Shown: positions 1 through 7,261 of the stretch, piece after piece | How the letters are laid out: each line of letters opens with the position of its first letter | Position numbering within the stretch: the first letter of the stretch is position 1 | Origin: an uncultured Eubacteriales bacterium | Lineage (GTDB): Bacteria > Bacillota > Clostridia > Lachnospirales > Lachnospiraceae | Assembly (NCBI GenBank): GCA_900549105.1 | Contig: URND01000012.1 | Location: 1 to 41,454, forward strand | Length of the DNA: 41,454 bases | Reading direction: 5' to 3' | Translations under genes and position numbers: made by a program | Notes under the pieces: model-generated | The model's database searches: none | Told to the model about the DNA's origin: nothing | The model's input: the letters and a program-made list of their open reading frames with translations, nothing else

Positions 1-1
1 G

Positions 2-85
2 CAGAATAATACCCGGCTGCGGCGCGAGATGCTTTCGAAATGTCCTACGACCAAATGGAGCGATCGGATAGATATTGCCATCTAA
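2..85 (+). CDS. C-terminal end of a probable UmuC-like Y-family DNA polymerase (partial)
   Basis: An open frame enters from the window edge and stops with TAA at 83-85. The last residues read MLSKCPTTKWSDRIDIAI. This resembles the LSPRYTT-(R/K)-WSD... tail that I associate with UmuC proteins, but only 27 codons are visible. The next gene, an SRAP protein, starts 21 bp downstream on the same strand, and SRAP and translesion polymerases are both SOS-linked, so an SOS operon is plausible. The identification rests on a short tail and on context. Confidence 0.45.
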   Translation, partial: QNNTRLRREMLSKCPTTKWSDRIDIAI

Positions 86-106
86 CTTTGTAAAGAATTT
101 TTGTTT

Positions 107-928
107 ATGTGTTTTTTCACCTCTCTGTCAGCAAATGCAGCGGCCGTAGCCAAAAGGTACGGTAAGCAGTTGGATATTATCGAAGCTGCCCGGCAGGTAC
201 TCGCCGAGCAGGAACAGGAAGAAAGGGCCAGGCAGGAAGCCGGCCCCGAACACAAGGTTAGTGTCTACGACATTCGATTGGCCGAGGATATATACGTCAT
301 TCCCGCTTACGCCGAGCCGCAATGTGTCATTGTTTCCGGGAGCGACAAACTCCAAGTAATGCAATGGGGGCTGATTCCACGAATGGCGAAGCCTGAGGAT
401 GCAGAACGTTATAACCGGGAAAACCTGTTCAAAAACGCAAGGGCCGAAACCCTTTTTGAGAAGTGGCCGTGGCGAATGCTGTGGCAGCATAACCGGTGCA
501 TCATTCCCGTAACCGGATTTTTCGAGCCGCACAGACTGCCGAACGGAAAGGCGCAGTACTACTATACCACTTTAAAGGATCAGGAAATTTTCTCGATCGC
601 CGGGCTTTGGGACGAATGGACGAATCCCCAGACCGGAGAGAAGGTGCTGTCGTTCGTCTTGATTACGACCGATGCCAACGCCATGATGCGTAAGATCCAC
701 AACGGCGGCAGTAATCCCTTCCGGATGCCGAAGATACTCACTTCGGAGCAGGAGCGTTTGTGGCTCGATCCGACGATCGCTTCGAAGGAAGCCGTCACTG
801 ATCTGCTCACGGTATATCCCGAAGAAGAAATGACGGCATGGCCCGTGAGGCAGAAGTTCAACTATGGAGATCCTTTTGACGAAGGAATTATTGAACCGGT
901 TGCGGAACAACAAAATCTCGGATTGTAG
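107..928 (+). CDS. SRAP (SOS response-associated peptidase, YedK/HMCES-like)
   Basis: Proteins of this family form a thiazolidine crosslink through Cys2 with abasic sites in single-stranded DNA. The start is ATG 107 and not the in-frame TTG at 101, because only ATG 107 places the catalytic Cys at residue 2 (MCFFTS). Other family signatures are visible: the NARAET motif near residue 111, GFFEPHR (equivalent to the usual GFYEW, with the active-site Glu), AGLWDEW, and the block TTDAN...IHN...RMPKIL containing the catalytic His. The length, 273 aa, is normal for Bacteroidetes members. A short insertion separates IHN from RMP compared with the usual HxRMP. It lies directly behind the probable umuC tail and ends in front of a terminator shared with the convergent genes. 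Confidence 0.93.
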   Translation: MCFFTSLSANAAAVAKRYGKQLDIIEAARQVLAEQEQEERARQEAGPEHKVSVYDIRLAEDIYVIPAYAEPQCVIVSGSDKLQVMQWGLIPRMAKPEDAERYNRENLFKNARAETLFEKWPWRMLWQHNRCIIPVTGFFEPHRLPNGKAQYYYTTLKDQEIFSIAGLWDEWTNPQTGEKVLSFVLITTDANAMMRKIHNGGSNPFRMPKILTSEQERLWLDPTIASKEAVTDLLTVYPEEEMTAWPVRQKFNYGDPFDEGIIEPVAEQQNLGL

Positions 929-1008
929 CTATTCAATTAGTTTATCAATCCTCTGTTGTTCGTTCTTTAAAAGTGTATTCGACCATATTGGAGGTAGGGA
1001 GAGGAAAA

Positions 1009-1030
1009 GGCTGACAAATTATTGTCAGCC
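1009..1030. terminator. Hairpin terminator between convergent genes
   Basis: A perfect 9-bp stem (GGCTGACAA / TTGTCAGCC) with a 4-nt loop lies between the stop of the SRAP gene and the stop of the minus-strand lipoprotein gene. On the minus strand the stem is followed by TTTTCC, so it best serves minus-strand transcripts, but it can fold in both directions. Confidence 0.6.
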
Positions 1031-1077
1031 GTAAAAGAAGTTACCGCTAAGTTCTCCCGCTTTGTTGCACTCCGTCA

Positions 1078-1557
1078 TTATGGAGCGACCCATCTTATTA
1101 TACTATCCGCCTGTACTCCCCATGCGGCTACAGGTTTAATTTCGTGTTCGGGGATTTTTTTCAGGTTACTCAACGGGATAGTGGAAAGTTTTGTCGAATC
1201 ATAAAAATTATTTCCACAACTGTTTTTATCAAAAATTGCAACCGAAAGGGAATCTATATCCAATATACCTTTGTAATTTGCATCAATTAAGGGTGTTTCT
1301 TCCAAAAATGACAGGTAGATAAGCGTATCTTGCTTCAGCATGGTAAATCCGTCATTCGTATCGGTAAAATAAACTGCATAGATTCTGTCCGTATGGTTAC
1401 TCAATCCAAATTCCTTAATAGCAGCCATTATTGTGGGATGTAAAACAAAAGATTCCTCACTATTTTGTGGTGTTTCATCTTCCACTCGAATAGCTTTCCT
1501 GTGTTTACATCCAGCAAAAAGTACTAACACAGTGAATAATAAAACGATTTTTTTCAT
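1078..1557 (-). CDS. Small lipoprotein of unknown function, candidate immunity protein
   Basis: This 159-aa protein starts with a lipoprotein signal peptide: Met-Lys-Lys, a hydrophobic core, then the lipobox LFAGC with the lipidated Cys near residue 17. The mature part is hydrophilic and matches no family I recognise. It starts 3 bp after the stop of the RHS/JAB-like protein and is clearly co-transcribed with it. In polymorphic toxin loci the gene immediately downstream of the toxin usually encodes immunity, and lipid-anchored immunity proteins occur against toxins acting in the envelope. The immunity role is inferred only from position and localisation. Confidence 0.75.
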   Translation of the reverse strand: MKKIVLLFTVLVLFAGCKHRKAIRVEDETPQNSEESFVLHPTIMAAIKEFGLSNHTDRIYAVYFTDTNDGFTMLKQDTLIYLSFLEETPLIDANYKGILDIDSLSVAIFDKNSCGNNFYDSTKLSTIPLSNLKKIPEHEIKPVAAWGVQADSIIRWVAP

Positions 1558-1560
1558 AGA

Positions 1561-2352
1561 TTATCTGCCATTAAGTGTTCCCCAAAATAGTTTCCTACCA
1601 TTGTAATTGTGGTTACTCACATTTCGTATTAATGCAGGTGCCTGCACGCCTCGTACATGATATATATTACTGGAATTCGGAAAATACACGAATGAGTTCC
1701 TGTTACCCGGATAACGGTCGGAGTTATTGTAAACATTCCAAGAGTCGGACGGTTGTATTATTCTCCCACCGGGCAGCGACCCCATGCTGCTATGCTCACT
1801 AAACGGACCTGTTACCGATTTATAATTTCCGGGATGCGAATGGATAAAAGCGATCTCGTTTTCGCGTGCAAACCCCATCTGTTCGGGCGAAATTGCCAAA
1901 CCATCATTATGAACGGTTCCAATCGCATATTGGTCTCCATTGCCTTCGTCATACCGGCTAAATCTCCATTCAGCATTTGAGTTATCTGCGCCAAAAAGAA
2001 AGACTGAAGCTAATTCGGTAGGATTTCCTCCTGTAAAGCTCGCCGCATAATCGCTTGCTTCTCCTGTGGCCGTAAGGCCATCAAAAATAGCTCTGTCTTG
2101 GATCGTAATGGATTGTCCAGTTCTATTACCATCCTTGTTTAGAGCATACATGGTATGTTCTTCACTTTGGCTTATCCATTTTACCCTTCCATTATAATCC
2201 ATTTCCCAAACATCCTGTCCATCAGGATCGACAAATCGAATAGGATTTCCCATACAATACGCATACGGTGAAATCGGATGATAGCCGTATGTCAAATCTA
2301 CTGAAAATAATGCGATAATGCAAATCGCTGAGGTCAAAAGTTTAGGTTTCAT
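1561..2352 (-). CDS. Exported mini-RHS protein: RHS core tip fused to a JAB/JAMM-like C-terminal domain
   Basis: This 263-aa protein begins with a signal peptide (residues 1-23). It is followed directly by the end of an RHS repeat-associated core domain, YHPISPYAYCMGNPIR then FVDPDGQDVWE (residues ~24-50). The C-terminal domain contains ENEIAFIHSHPGNYK (residues ~165-180) and a later QPSDSW. This HxHP...S/D arrangement resembles the metal site of JAB/JAMM peptidases found as RHS toxin tips (JAB-like toxin type). A full RHS toxin has over 1,000 residues of repeats, so this is only the tip with its own export signal. It may be a functional miniature toxin or an orphan cassette. The candidate immunity lipoprotein follows immediately, and a transglutaminase-like exported protein lies 35 bp upstream. 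Confidence 0.8.
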   Translation of the reverse strand: MKPKLLTSAICIIALFSVDLTYGYHPISPYAYCMGNPIRFVDPDGQDVWEMDYNGRVKWISQSEEHTMYALNKDGNRTGQSITIQDRAIFDGLTATGEASDYAASFTGGNPTELASVFLFGADNSNAEWRFSRYDEGNGDQYAIGTVHNDGLAISPEQMGFARENEIAFIHSHPGNYKSVTGPFSEHSSMGSLPGGRIIQPSDSWNVYNNSDRYPGNRNSFVYFPNSSNIYHVRGVQAPALIRNVSNHNYNGRKLFWGTLNGR

Positions 2353-2387
2353 AATCGTATAATTTTAAGGGTTATTGTATCGGCAGT

Positions 2388-3464
2388 TTATTGGGTGGTT
2401 GCTTCCTGCATTTTCATCCCCTCTTCGTTGCCTTTTTCGAGTTTGTCATGCAGTTCCTCGCTCATATCTTCCCAGCCTAATGCTTTCAGTTTTTCGTAAA
2501 GAGCGGCCGATTGCGCTTCAATCTGCCGGGTGCAAGCGTCCTCCTTATACCCGTTTTCCTTCAGATGTTTTACAAGGGCCGCATCGAGAGACTTGCCCAG
2601 AATAATGCACGCTTTGGGGTGCTGCGGATAGTATTCCAGCGATTTCTCCGTGCAGCATCGGGTGAATTCGTCGTAACATTTGAATTTGTTCCAATATCCG
2701 AACGCGAGGTCGGCAAGCTGCGCCGCAACGGTTTCACGATCCGTCAGAGGAGTAAGATAGATCTTGTTCTCGATGGCCTTGTCGCTGATCTCGAAATGCT
2801 CCCTGTAAAAGAACTCCGGGGTAATCTGGTGCGTGGTAAGTTCCACGTTCACCCACTCTTCGGGATACATCTTATCCTCGTTCCGGTAGCGGATAAACAC
2901 ATGGGCAGGGGCATACGCGATATATGCTTCGGCGCCGAGGGTCTCGGCCAACACCTTGTAGTACATCGGCAGGGAACGACACTGCCCGCTGTGCGTCCGC
3001 ATGACTTTGGTTACGAACTGTTTCGTAAAATCGGCTTGGCCCCCGGTATCGTCGAAATCGTAGGTGAAGGGTTTATGCCCGTTCCCGGAATAAGGACGAA
3101 AAAAGTATTCCGTGAGCGCCAGATTCTTCCCGGTCTTATAGCGTTCGAGTCCGTTTGCCACAATGAACCTTTGCAAAAACGCGACGGCCGTATCTATACC
3201 ATAGCAATAGGCATCATAATCGAGGTCGCCGTCAAGGTAGGCCCACTCCGCAAGGAAGACCGCACGTTTTATGCTCAAGGGAATTTTGCCGTCGAGCATA
3301 TCGGCCATTTCGAGATATGCCTGCCGGTAATGCCGGCTGCGGGATTCGACCTGCACAGGGTTCAGCGTCCGGCAGGCCTGTTGGCCGTCGGCCGGATGCA
3401 ATGGGAATCCGCAAAGCAAAATGAGGATGCAGATTATTCCTTTTTTGAGCGACATCTTTTCCAT
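2388..3464 (-). CDS. Exported protein with transglutaminase-like fold
   Basis: From ATG 3464 the protein has 358 aa and a signal peptide (hydrophobic core ~8-22, cleavage near ADGQQ). The central part has the triad layout of transglutaminase-like proteins: Cys in SGQCRSLPMYY (~162), His in YAPAHVFIRY (~188) and a third position in WVNVE (~206), which is Asn where Asp is more usual. The region after ~250 resembles helical repeats. A longer frame begins at TTG 3491, but that codon sits inside a consensus -7 box (TAACTTTG), so ATG 3464 is preferred. It may head an operon with the two genes that follow. The substrate is unknown; such proteins act as cysteine proteases, amidases or crosslinkers. 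Confidence 0.72.
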   Translation of the reverse strand: MEKMSLKKGIICILILLCGFPLHPADGQQACRTLNPVQVESRSRHYRQAYLEMADMLDGKIPLSIKRAVFLAEWAYLDGDLDYDAYCYGIDTAVAFLQRFIVANGLERYKTGKNLALTEYFFRPYSGNGHKPFTYDFDDTGGQADFTKQFVTKVMRTHSGQCRSLPMYYKVLAETLGAEAYIAYAPAHVFIRYRNEDKMYPEEWVNVELTTHQITPEFFYREHFEISDKAIENKIYLTPLTDRETVAAQLADLAFGYWNKFKCYDEFTRCCTEKSLEYYPQHPKACIILGKSLDAALVKHLKENGYKEDACTRQIEAQSAALYEKLKALGWEDMSEELHDKLEKGNEEGMKMQEATTQ

Positions 3465-3488
3465 AGGTTTATCAGCCGACGTGTATTT

Positions 3489-3496
3489 CAAAGTTA
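3489..3496 (-). promoter_or_regulatory. Putative Bacteroidetes -7 promoter box (TAACTTTG)
   Basis: TAACTTTG fits the TAnnTTTG consensus and lies 25 bp upstream of ATG 3464. It supports choosing the shorter start for the transglutaminase-like gene. Confidence 0.55.
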
Positions 3497-3742
3497 GCAG
3501 ATAAATCCCGAAACACCAAGCTGCAACAACCTTACATTAGCCGTTAAACCATGCTGGTATTCAATGTATTAAAAAATAATTTTACTTACATTGAGATTAC
3601 AAGCAGAAAAAGTCGAAAAATCGTCCTGTAGCGGTATGGATTTCAGAACGGGAGATTTCAATTTATTCGTGACTACCTAAGTTGACGGGGTTGAATAGTG
3701 AATAGCGAAAACTATACTACGGAACAAAAAAATCGTCCAATA

Positions 3743-3773
3743 TTGGCTGAATAAGTTTTTAGTATTACCTTTG
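3743..3773 (+). promoter_or_regulatory. Putative promoter of the folded RNA at 3.78-3.99 kb
   Basis: TTG at 3743-3745 and TACCTTTG at 3766-3773 are separated by 20 bp, matching the Bacteroidetes -33/-7 arrangement. No coding region follows directly, only the folded region, so the promoter probably drives a non-coding RNA. Confidence 0.5.
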
Positions 3774-3777
3774 AAGT

Positions 3778-3990
3778 GCGTCCCGCCAATAGGCGACGCC
3801 TTCGTTCAGAGAAAACTTGGAGGTTTTTTTAGAAGTGACGAAGTGAAAAGCAGCCCGACGGGTCGTGTGTCCCACGCCCGGTTGTGGTATATTACTACGC
3901 TACGATATGTGGGCGTGGGCATTTTCACTTGCATTGCTTCGGGTTTCCTCCAAGTACCTCGCTGATTGCAAGGGCCCCGCTCACTTTTTT
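3778..3990 (+). ncRNA. Highly folded non-coding RNA candidate (~210 nt)
   Basis: Downstream of a consensus promoter the sequence folds into a short hairpin (GCGTC/GACGC plus GCC/GGC, 3778-3799). A long rod with three nested perfect helices follows: 3816-3823 with 3947-3954 (CTTGGAGG/CCTCCAAG), 3841-3849 with 3922-3930 (AAGTGAAAA/TTTTCACTT), and 3871-3879 with 3911-3919 (CCCACGCCC/GGGCGTGGG). A run of seven T ends the element at about 3984-3990. The rod with internal loops resembles 6S RNA in general shape, but I cannot assign it; an oriT or another structured DNA element is an alternative. A minus-strand frame over it (3806-4006) is best explained by the palindrome. Confidence 0.55.
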
Positions 3991-4045
3991 TATGGCAGGA
4001 TCGCATAACTTAAAACCTGCAAAAATGCTACCATTAATCGTCTGC

Positions 4046-4113
4046 ATACGGTTTTGACCGTATCAATAATCAAAACTTTTAGCTATCTTATAACCGTTCT
4101 ATTACTATAGCTA
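4046..4113. promoter_or_regulatory. Operator-like inverted repeats upstream of the XRE regulator
   Basis: ATACGGT/ACCGTAT (4046-4063, 4-nt spacer) and TAGCTAT/ATAGCTA (4080-4086 with 4107-4113) are perfect 7-bp inverted repeats in the 220 bp upstream of the Cro/C1-type regulator. Self-regulation by that protein is plausible but inferred. Confidence 0.4.
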
Positions 4114-4222
4114 TAAGCAGCTTGCTCTGCATTATATGTTATCTGAATCCTCTACTTAATTTGTATCCGGAAATTGGAGCAATCTGCTGTACGGAATTAA
4201 AATTCGGAAAATTACACCATAA

Positions 4223-4855
4223 ATGGCAAAACAGAACAATGATTGTTGGCGGCGGATTGAAACGGTGCTGAAGGATGTCAATATGTCAACTAATTATTTA
4301 GCAAAACATATCGGTCTGTTGCGCGGGGAAAATCTCTATCAGATAAAGCGGGGTAACAACAAGATAAGCATCGATGTCGCCCGGAGAATTAATCAGAAGT
4401 TTCCGGAATACTCGATTCCATGGCTGATGTTTGGCATCGATGACGTGGATGGCATTCCCGGTGTAATGCGTGTTCCGTATTATAATTCGGTTTGGTCGAT
4501 AGACTGTCCAATGAAAAAAAGACCTGAAAGAGAGCTGGTCATTTCCGAGATGGTAGCAAACGGGGCACAAGTCGCAGCATATTTTGAGGGCAACGATACA
4601 ATGTCTGAGAAATATCTCCAACACACGATCCTGTTTCTTCGGCAAATCACTGTAGATTCAATTATTTTCGGCAGGATTTACTATGTTATTTCGTCCCGGA
4701 TTCGTTTGTTGTGTATTGTCGGTGAAGGCTCTGCATCAGATTGTCTATGTCTCCACGATATTAATTCAGATTCCGTAAAGGTTGAGATACAGTGTGATGA
4801 GATTCGGGCAATATGGGACCTTTGCGGAGTTTATAAACACTTCGATAACCGTTGA
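4223..4855 (+). CDS. Cro/C1-type helix-turn-helix regulator with a LexA/CI-like C-terminal half
   Basis: The 210-aa protein has an N-terminal XRE helix-turn-helix (residues ~12-65: NMSTNYLAKHIGL...LYQIKRG..ISIDVARRI) followed by FPEYSIPWLMFG, the usual end of this domain in Bacteroidetes element repressors. The C-terminal half (VPYYNSVW..., AAYFEGNDTMS) has the pattern of S24/CI-type repressor tails. I do not see a clear Ser-Lys autocleavage pair, so it may be degenerate. Inverted repeats in the upstream gap are candidate operators. It probably controls the surrounding element. Confidence 0.8.
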   Translation: MAKQNNDCWRRIETVLKDVNMSTNYLAKHIGLLRGENLYQIKRGNNKISIDVARRINQKFPEYSIPWLMFGIDDVDGIPGVMRVPYYNSVWSIDCPMKKRPERELVISEMVANGAQVAAYFEGNDTMSEKYLQHTILFLRQITVDSIIFGRIYYVISSRIRLLCIVGEGSASDCLCLHDINSDSVKVEIQCDEIRAIWDLCGVYKHFDNR

Positions 4856-5153
4856 TATAGCATATATTTCCCGAATTGGTTGATTCGCATGATAAGCAAG
4901 TCAACGCAGATCAAAATTGTGTTTAAAATAAAAACGTTATGCAATCGGCATCGGGTACAATAATCCGGTAAATAAATGTATTTTTGTTTTATTGGGAGTC
5001 AATTACAGCATTCTGGAAAATATAGATACACGAAATGATCAGGATTTGTGTCGGTGAGTAAAAAATACTCAAACTGAAATAATCCCCAAATATTCGTCTA
5101 AGTCTACGTTAGGACATCTTATGACGAGGTGATGTAATTTATCATTCAAGAGG
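4856..5153. other. Intergenic region without a recognisable gene
   Basis: AT-rich spacer between the regulator and the sigma factor. It contains a small GAGTA/TACTC hairpin near 5054-5068. No coding frame, tRNA or convincing promoter is visible. Confidence 0.5.
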
Positions 5154-5200
5154 CAAAAAGACTTCCATTCTTTGTACATCAGAGAATGGAAGCCTTTTTG
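5154..5200. terminator. Bidirectional terminator/attenuator hairpin in front of the sigma gene
   Basis: A 10-bp perfect stem (CTTCCATTCT / AGAATGGAAG, 5162-5171 with 5183-5192) is flanked by CAAAAAG and CTTTTTG, which extend it. The A-tract and T-tract make it a two-way intrinsic terminator. It ends 32 bp before the chosen sigma-factor start, so it either ends upstream transcription or attenuates the sigma gene. Confidence 0.7.
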
Positions 5201-5231
5201 TCTGATTATATTACTAATTTGTGGGTGTTAC

Positions 5232-5774
5232 ATGGAGTATGATGACGACAAAGAAAGATTAATCCGGTTATCGTCCGGAGATCACGAAGCGTTCCGAATT
5301 TTGTTTACGAGATACCAGCCGGGACTCAAAAAATATATTGCATTTATTATTAAATCGGATGTTGCTGCAGAGGACATCGTGCAAGACATCTTCATAAAGA
5401 TTTGGATTCTTCGGAAACAGATGAAGGCAATAAATTCATTCCGGGCATATATATACCATATCGGAAAAAATGCCGCATTCGATTATCTCAGGGGGTATGC
5501 CGTGGAGCGTAATTACCGATCACATCTCAAGCCTGAGCCAAGAATATCACAGATCGAGGCATATTACTTTGCTTCCGAAATTGAAAGTCATGTTCGCATG
5601 CTGGTTCGTAAAATGCCTCGGCAGAGGTATAATGTTTTTCTGATGAGCAGGCGCGATGGGCTCAATTACCACGAGATAGCTCATAGATTGAATATATCGC
5701 ATAAAACGGTTGCCAATCATTTGCATCTTGCGCTCTGCGAGATTAAGCATGAGTTAGATGAGATATATGCATGA
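5232..5774 (+). CDS. ECF-type RNA polymerase sigma factor
   Basis: From ATG 5232 the protein has 180 aa, the usual size of a Bacteroidetes ECF sigma factor. Region 2 is at ~10-80 (HEAFRILFTRYQPGLKKYI, then AAEDIVQDIFIKIW, SFRAYIYHIGKNAAFDYLR). Region 4 with its helix-turn-helix is at ~120-175 (MPRQRYNVFLMSRRDGLNYHEIAHRLNISHKTVANHLHLAL). A longer frame starts at TTG 5172, but that start lies inside the terminator hairpin, so it is rejected. The usual partners, a FecR-like anti-sigma factor and SusC/SusD-type genes, do not follow; convergent element genes do. It is therefore an orphan copy, possibly left by element insertion, and its regulon is not visible. Confidence 0.88.
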   Translation: MEYDDDKERLIRLSSGDHEAFRILFTRYQPGLKKYIAFIIKSDVAAEDIVQDIFIKIWILRKQMKAINSFRAYIYHIGKNAAFDYLRGYAVERNYRSHLKPEPRISQIEAYYFASEIESHVRMLVRKMPRQRYNVFLMSRRDGLNYHEIAHRLNISHKTVANHLHLALCEIKHELDEIYA

Positions 5775-5810
5775 TTATCTTCGATTCGATTAAATCTATT
5801 CGGGAAATTG

Positions 5811-6287
5811 TCACTGGACCCATAGAATAAGCATTTCAAGGAAAGCTGGGACATAAAACGGCTGACCGGTATTAATATTAATCAAAGGATACTCCCGGCA
5901 ATCTATCTGAACTTGCCACACAGGACTTTTGAAAATACTCCAGCGGCCTTGGAAAATAATGATTTCGAGTTCTCCAACGTGTGCATGGAAATGAAAGAAT
6001 GCCGTGTAGAGTCCTGTGATGTTCAGGTCCACCAGAATATCAAGGATACCACGAATTTCGACACCAGTCTTTCTGGTTGTGGCTGAATCGATACATCTCA
6101 GCTTCCCGTCGGGCCATAGCCCGGGAAAAGGACTTTGAATTCTCTGTATATGATTCATGGTCGGATTATGGTGCGAAGGATCATCCCGAGGATGATGTTG
6201 CTGGCTGCAGAGAGCGGATGCCCGGCGTTTCCGGGCAGAGGATTGTTTTTCCATGAGTTTGTAGAATGATGATTTAGCTATACCCAC
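5811..6287 (-). CDS. Hypothetical protein, doubtful
   Basis: The 158-aa frame overlaps the end of the preceding minus-strand gene by 10 bp, which fits translational coupling. The N-terminal ~45 residues are basic and of low complexity. The rest (LWPDGKLRCIDSATTRKTGV..., LEIIIFQGRWSIFKSP...) could be a beta-rich domain. I recognise no family. A shorter version starting at the internal Met (MNHIQRIQ) is possible. It is the last frame of the minus-strand operon and ends just before the convergent sigma gene. Confidence 0.4.
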   Translation of the reverse strand: MGIAKSSFYKLMEKQSSARKRRASALCSQQHHPRDDPSHHNPTMNHIQRIQSPFPGLWPDGKLRCIDSATTRKTGVEIRGILDILVDLNITGLYTAFFHFHAHVGELEIIIFQGRWSIFKSPVWQVQIDCREYPLININTGQPFYVPAFLEMLILWVQ

Positions 6288-6667
6288 ATAAGCACTACAC
6301 CTCCGATTTCGCTGGCCCTGTTAAATATTCGTTCCATGATGGATGAATAGTTCTGGGCTTGCCGATCATTCAACAAAATTAAAAGACGCCTCAGTTCTTC
6401 ATCTTCCACGGGTACGGCGATGTCGTATTCGAAGTTATAAATCAGTCTGCCATCATAGGGCACGAAGATAGATTCGGTATTGGCGGGGTTAAATTTGGCT
6501 AAAAAGCAGATTCCATGATCTCGTTTTACTGCCGCAATTTTCGCACGGGCGATGTCGTTGAGTTCCATATCCGATTCGTGCCGACCGCGCGTGTCCCAAT
6601 GCCGGGCGATGTAGTCGTTTTCCAAGTTATCTAACTCTTCTAAAGTTTTATTTTCCATGGATTTCAT
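6278..6667 (-). CDS. Hypothetical protein (129 aa)
   Basis: Small acidic protein with no recognised domain. The sequence alternates helical stretches (LEELDNLENDYIARHW, MERIFNRASEIGG) with a beta-like part around FVPYDGRLIYNFEYDIAVP. Two starts are possible, ATG 6667 or ATG 6658. It overlaps the following gene by 10 bp and lies in the same minus-strand series as the PAPS-reductase-like gene, so it is probably part of that element's operon. Confidence 0.6.
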   Translation of the reverse strand: MKSMENKTLEELDNLENDYIARHWDTRGRHESDMELNDIARAKIAAVKRDHGICFLAKFNPANTESIFVPYDGRLIYNFEYDIAVPVEDEELRRLLILLNDRQAQNYSSIMERIFNRASEIGGVVLMWV

Positions 6668-6720
6668 GGAGGTGGATTTTAATGATATTATACTTTTGTT
6701 CTGAGTAAATGTTTTGCAGT

Positions 6721-7239
6721 TTAGGCAACGACTATATTGCAGTCTGCAAATTCTTCATTCTCCCACGGCCTGTCCTGAAGTGCATCACAGACTCGCTTAT
6801 CATAATATAGAAATTGGGAATAATAGTCATTGTCACAGTATTTACACCGTGTGATTTCGCTCCGTTTTTCGATGATGGCATCGAAAAGTTCATCGTATAT
6901 ATACCCTTGATGAATTCCATCTTTCTGCATACGACGGACGAGTTCGGCCAGCTCTTTAAAGCGACCTTCAATATTGTCGCAGGCAGCGCAGTATTTCGGA
7001 TAAAGGTCGCGGATCGCAGGCATAAATCTGGTAACGCCTTTCAAACGTACTTTCCCAGATGTTTTGGCAGCTTGCTGCAGTTCCCGAAAATGCTGCCGTA
7101 CCTCCTGCAGGGTTAGCCGTCGGCAGTTTCGAGCTTCAACAAACACGGTGTTGGTGTTTGATACCCGGATTTTGTCAGGGGTGATTTCATAAACAACGTC
7201 TTTGATTAAGGGGCGTTGTAAGTATTCTGTTCTTGTCAT
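6721..7239 (-). CDS. Hypothetical protein with paired CxxC motifs
   Basis: From ATG 7239, 22 bp after the stop of the PAPS-reductase-like gene, the protein has 172 aa. A longer frame runs back into that gene and is rejected. Two Cys pairs, YCAACDN (~95) and RCKYCDND (~137), are spaced like a four-Cys zinc or metal site and flank a helical segment (FKELAELVRRMQKDG). No family is recognised. Its position directly behind a PP-loop enzyme suggests a functional link, but that is inference. Confidence 0.68.
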   Translation of the reverse strand: MTRTEYLQRPLIKDVVYEITPDKIRVSNTNTVFVEARNCRRLTLQEVRQHFRELQQAAKTSGKVRLKGVTRFMPAIRDLYPKYCAACDNIEGRFKELAELVRRMQKDGIHQGYIYDELFDAIIEKRSEITRCKYCDNDYYSQFLYYDKRVCDALQDRPWENEEFADCNIVVA

Positions 7240-7261
7240 GTGATTAATTTTTTGCGTCGAT

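Noticed and set aside
83..90. TAACTTTG promoter-like box before the SRAP gene
   Set aside because: It overlaps the stop codon of the upstream frame and has no -33 element at the right distance, so it may be chance; not listed as a promoter.
2511..3497. Long plus-strand frame (328 aa) opposite the transglutaminase-like gene
   Set aside because: It is antisense to a gene with a signal peptide and recognisable Cys/His motifs, and shows no domain or promoter of its own.
3806..4006. Minus-strand frame over the folded region
   Set aside because: It lies on a long palindrome behind a plus-strand promoter; the frame follows from the RNA structure.
5172..5231. N-terminal extension of the sigma factor from TTG 5172
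   Set aside because: The start lies inside a strong terminator hairpin, and the added residues are hydrophobic and unlike sigma region 2.
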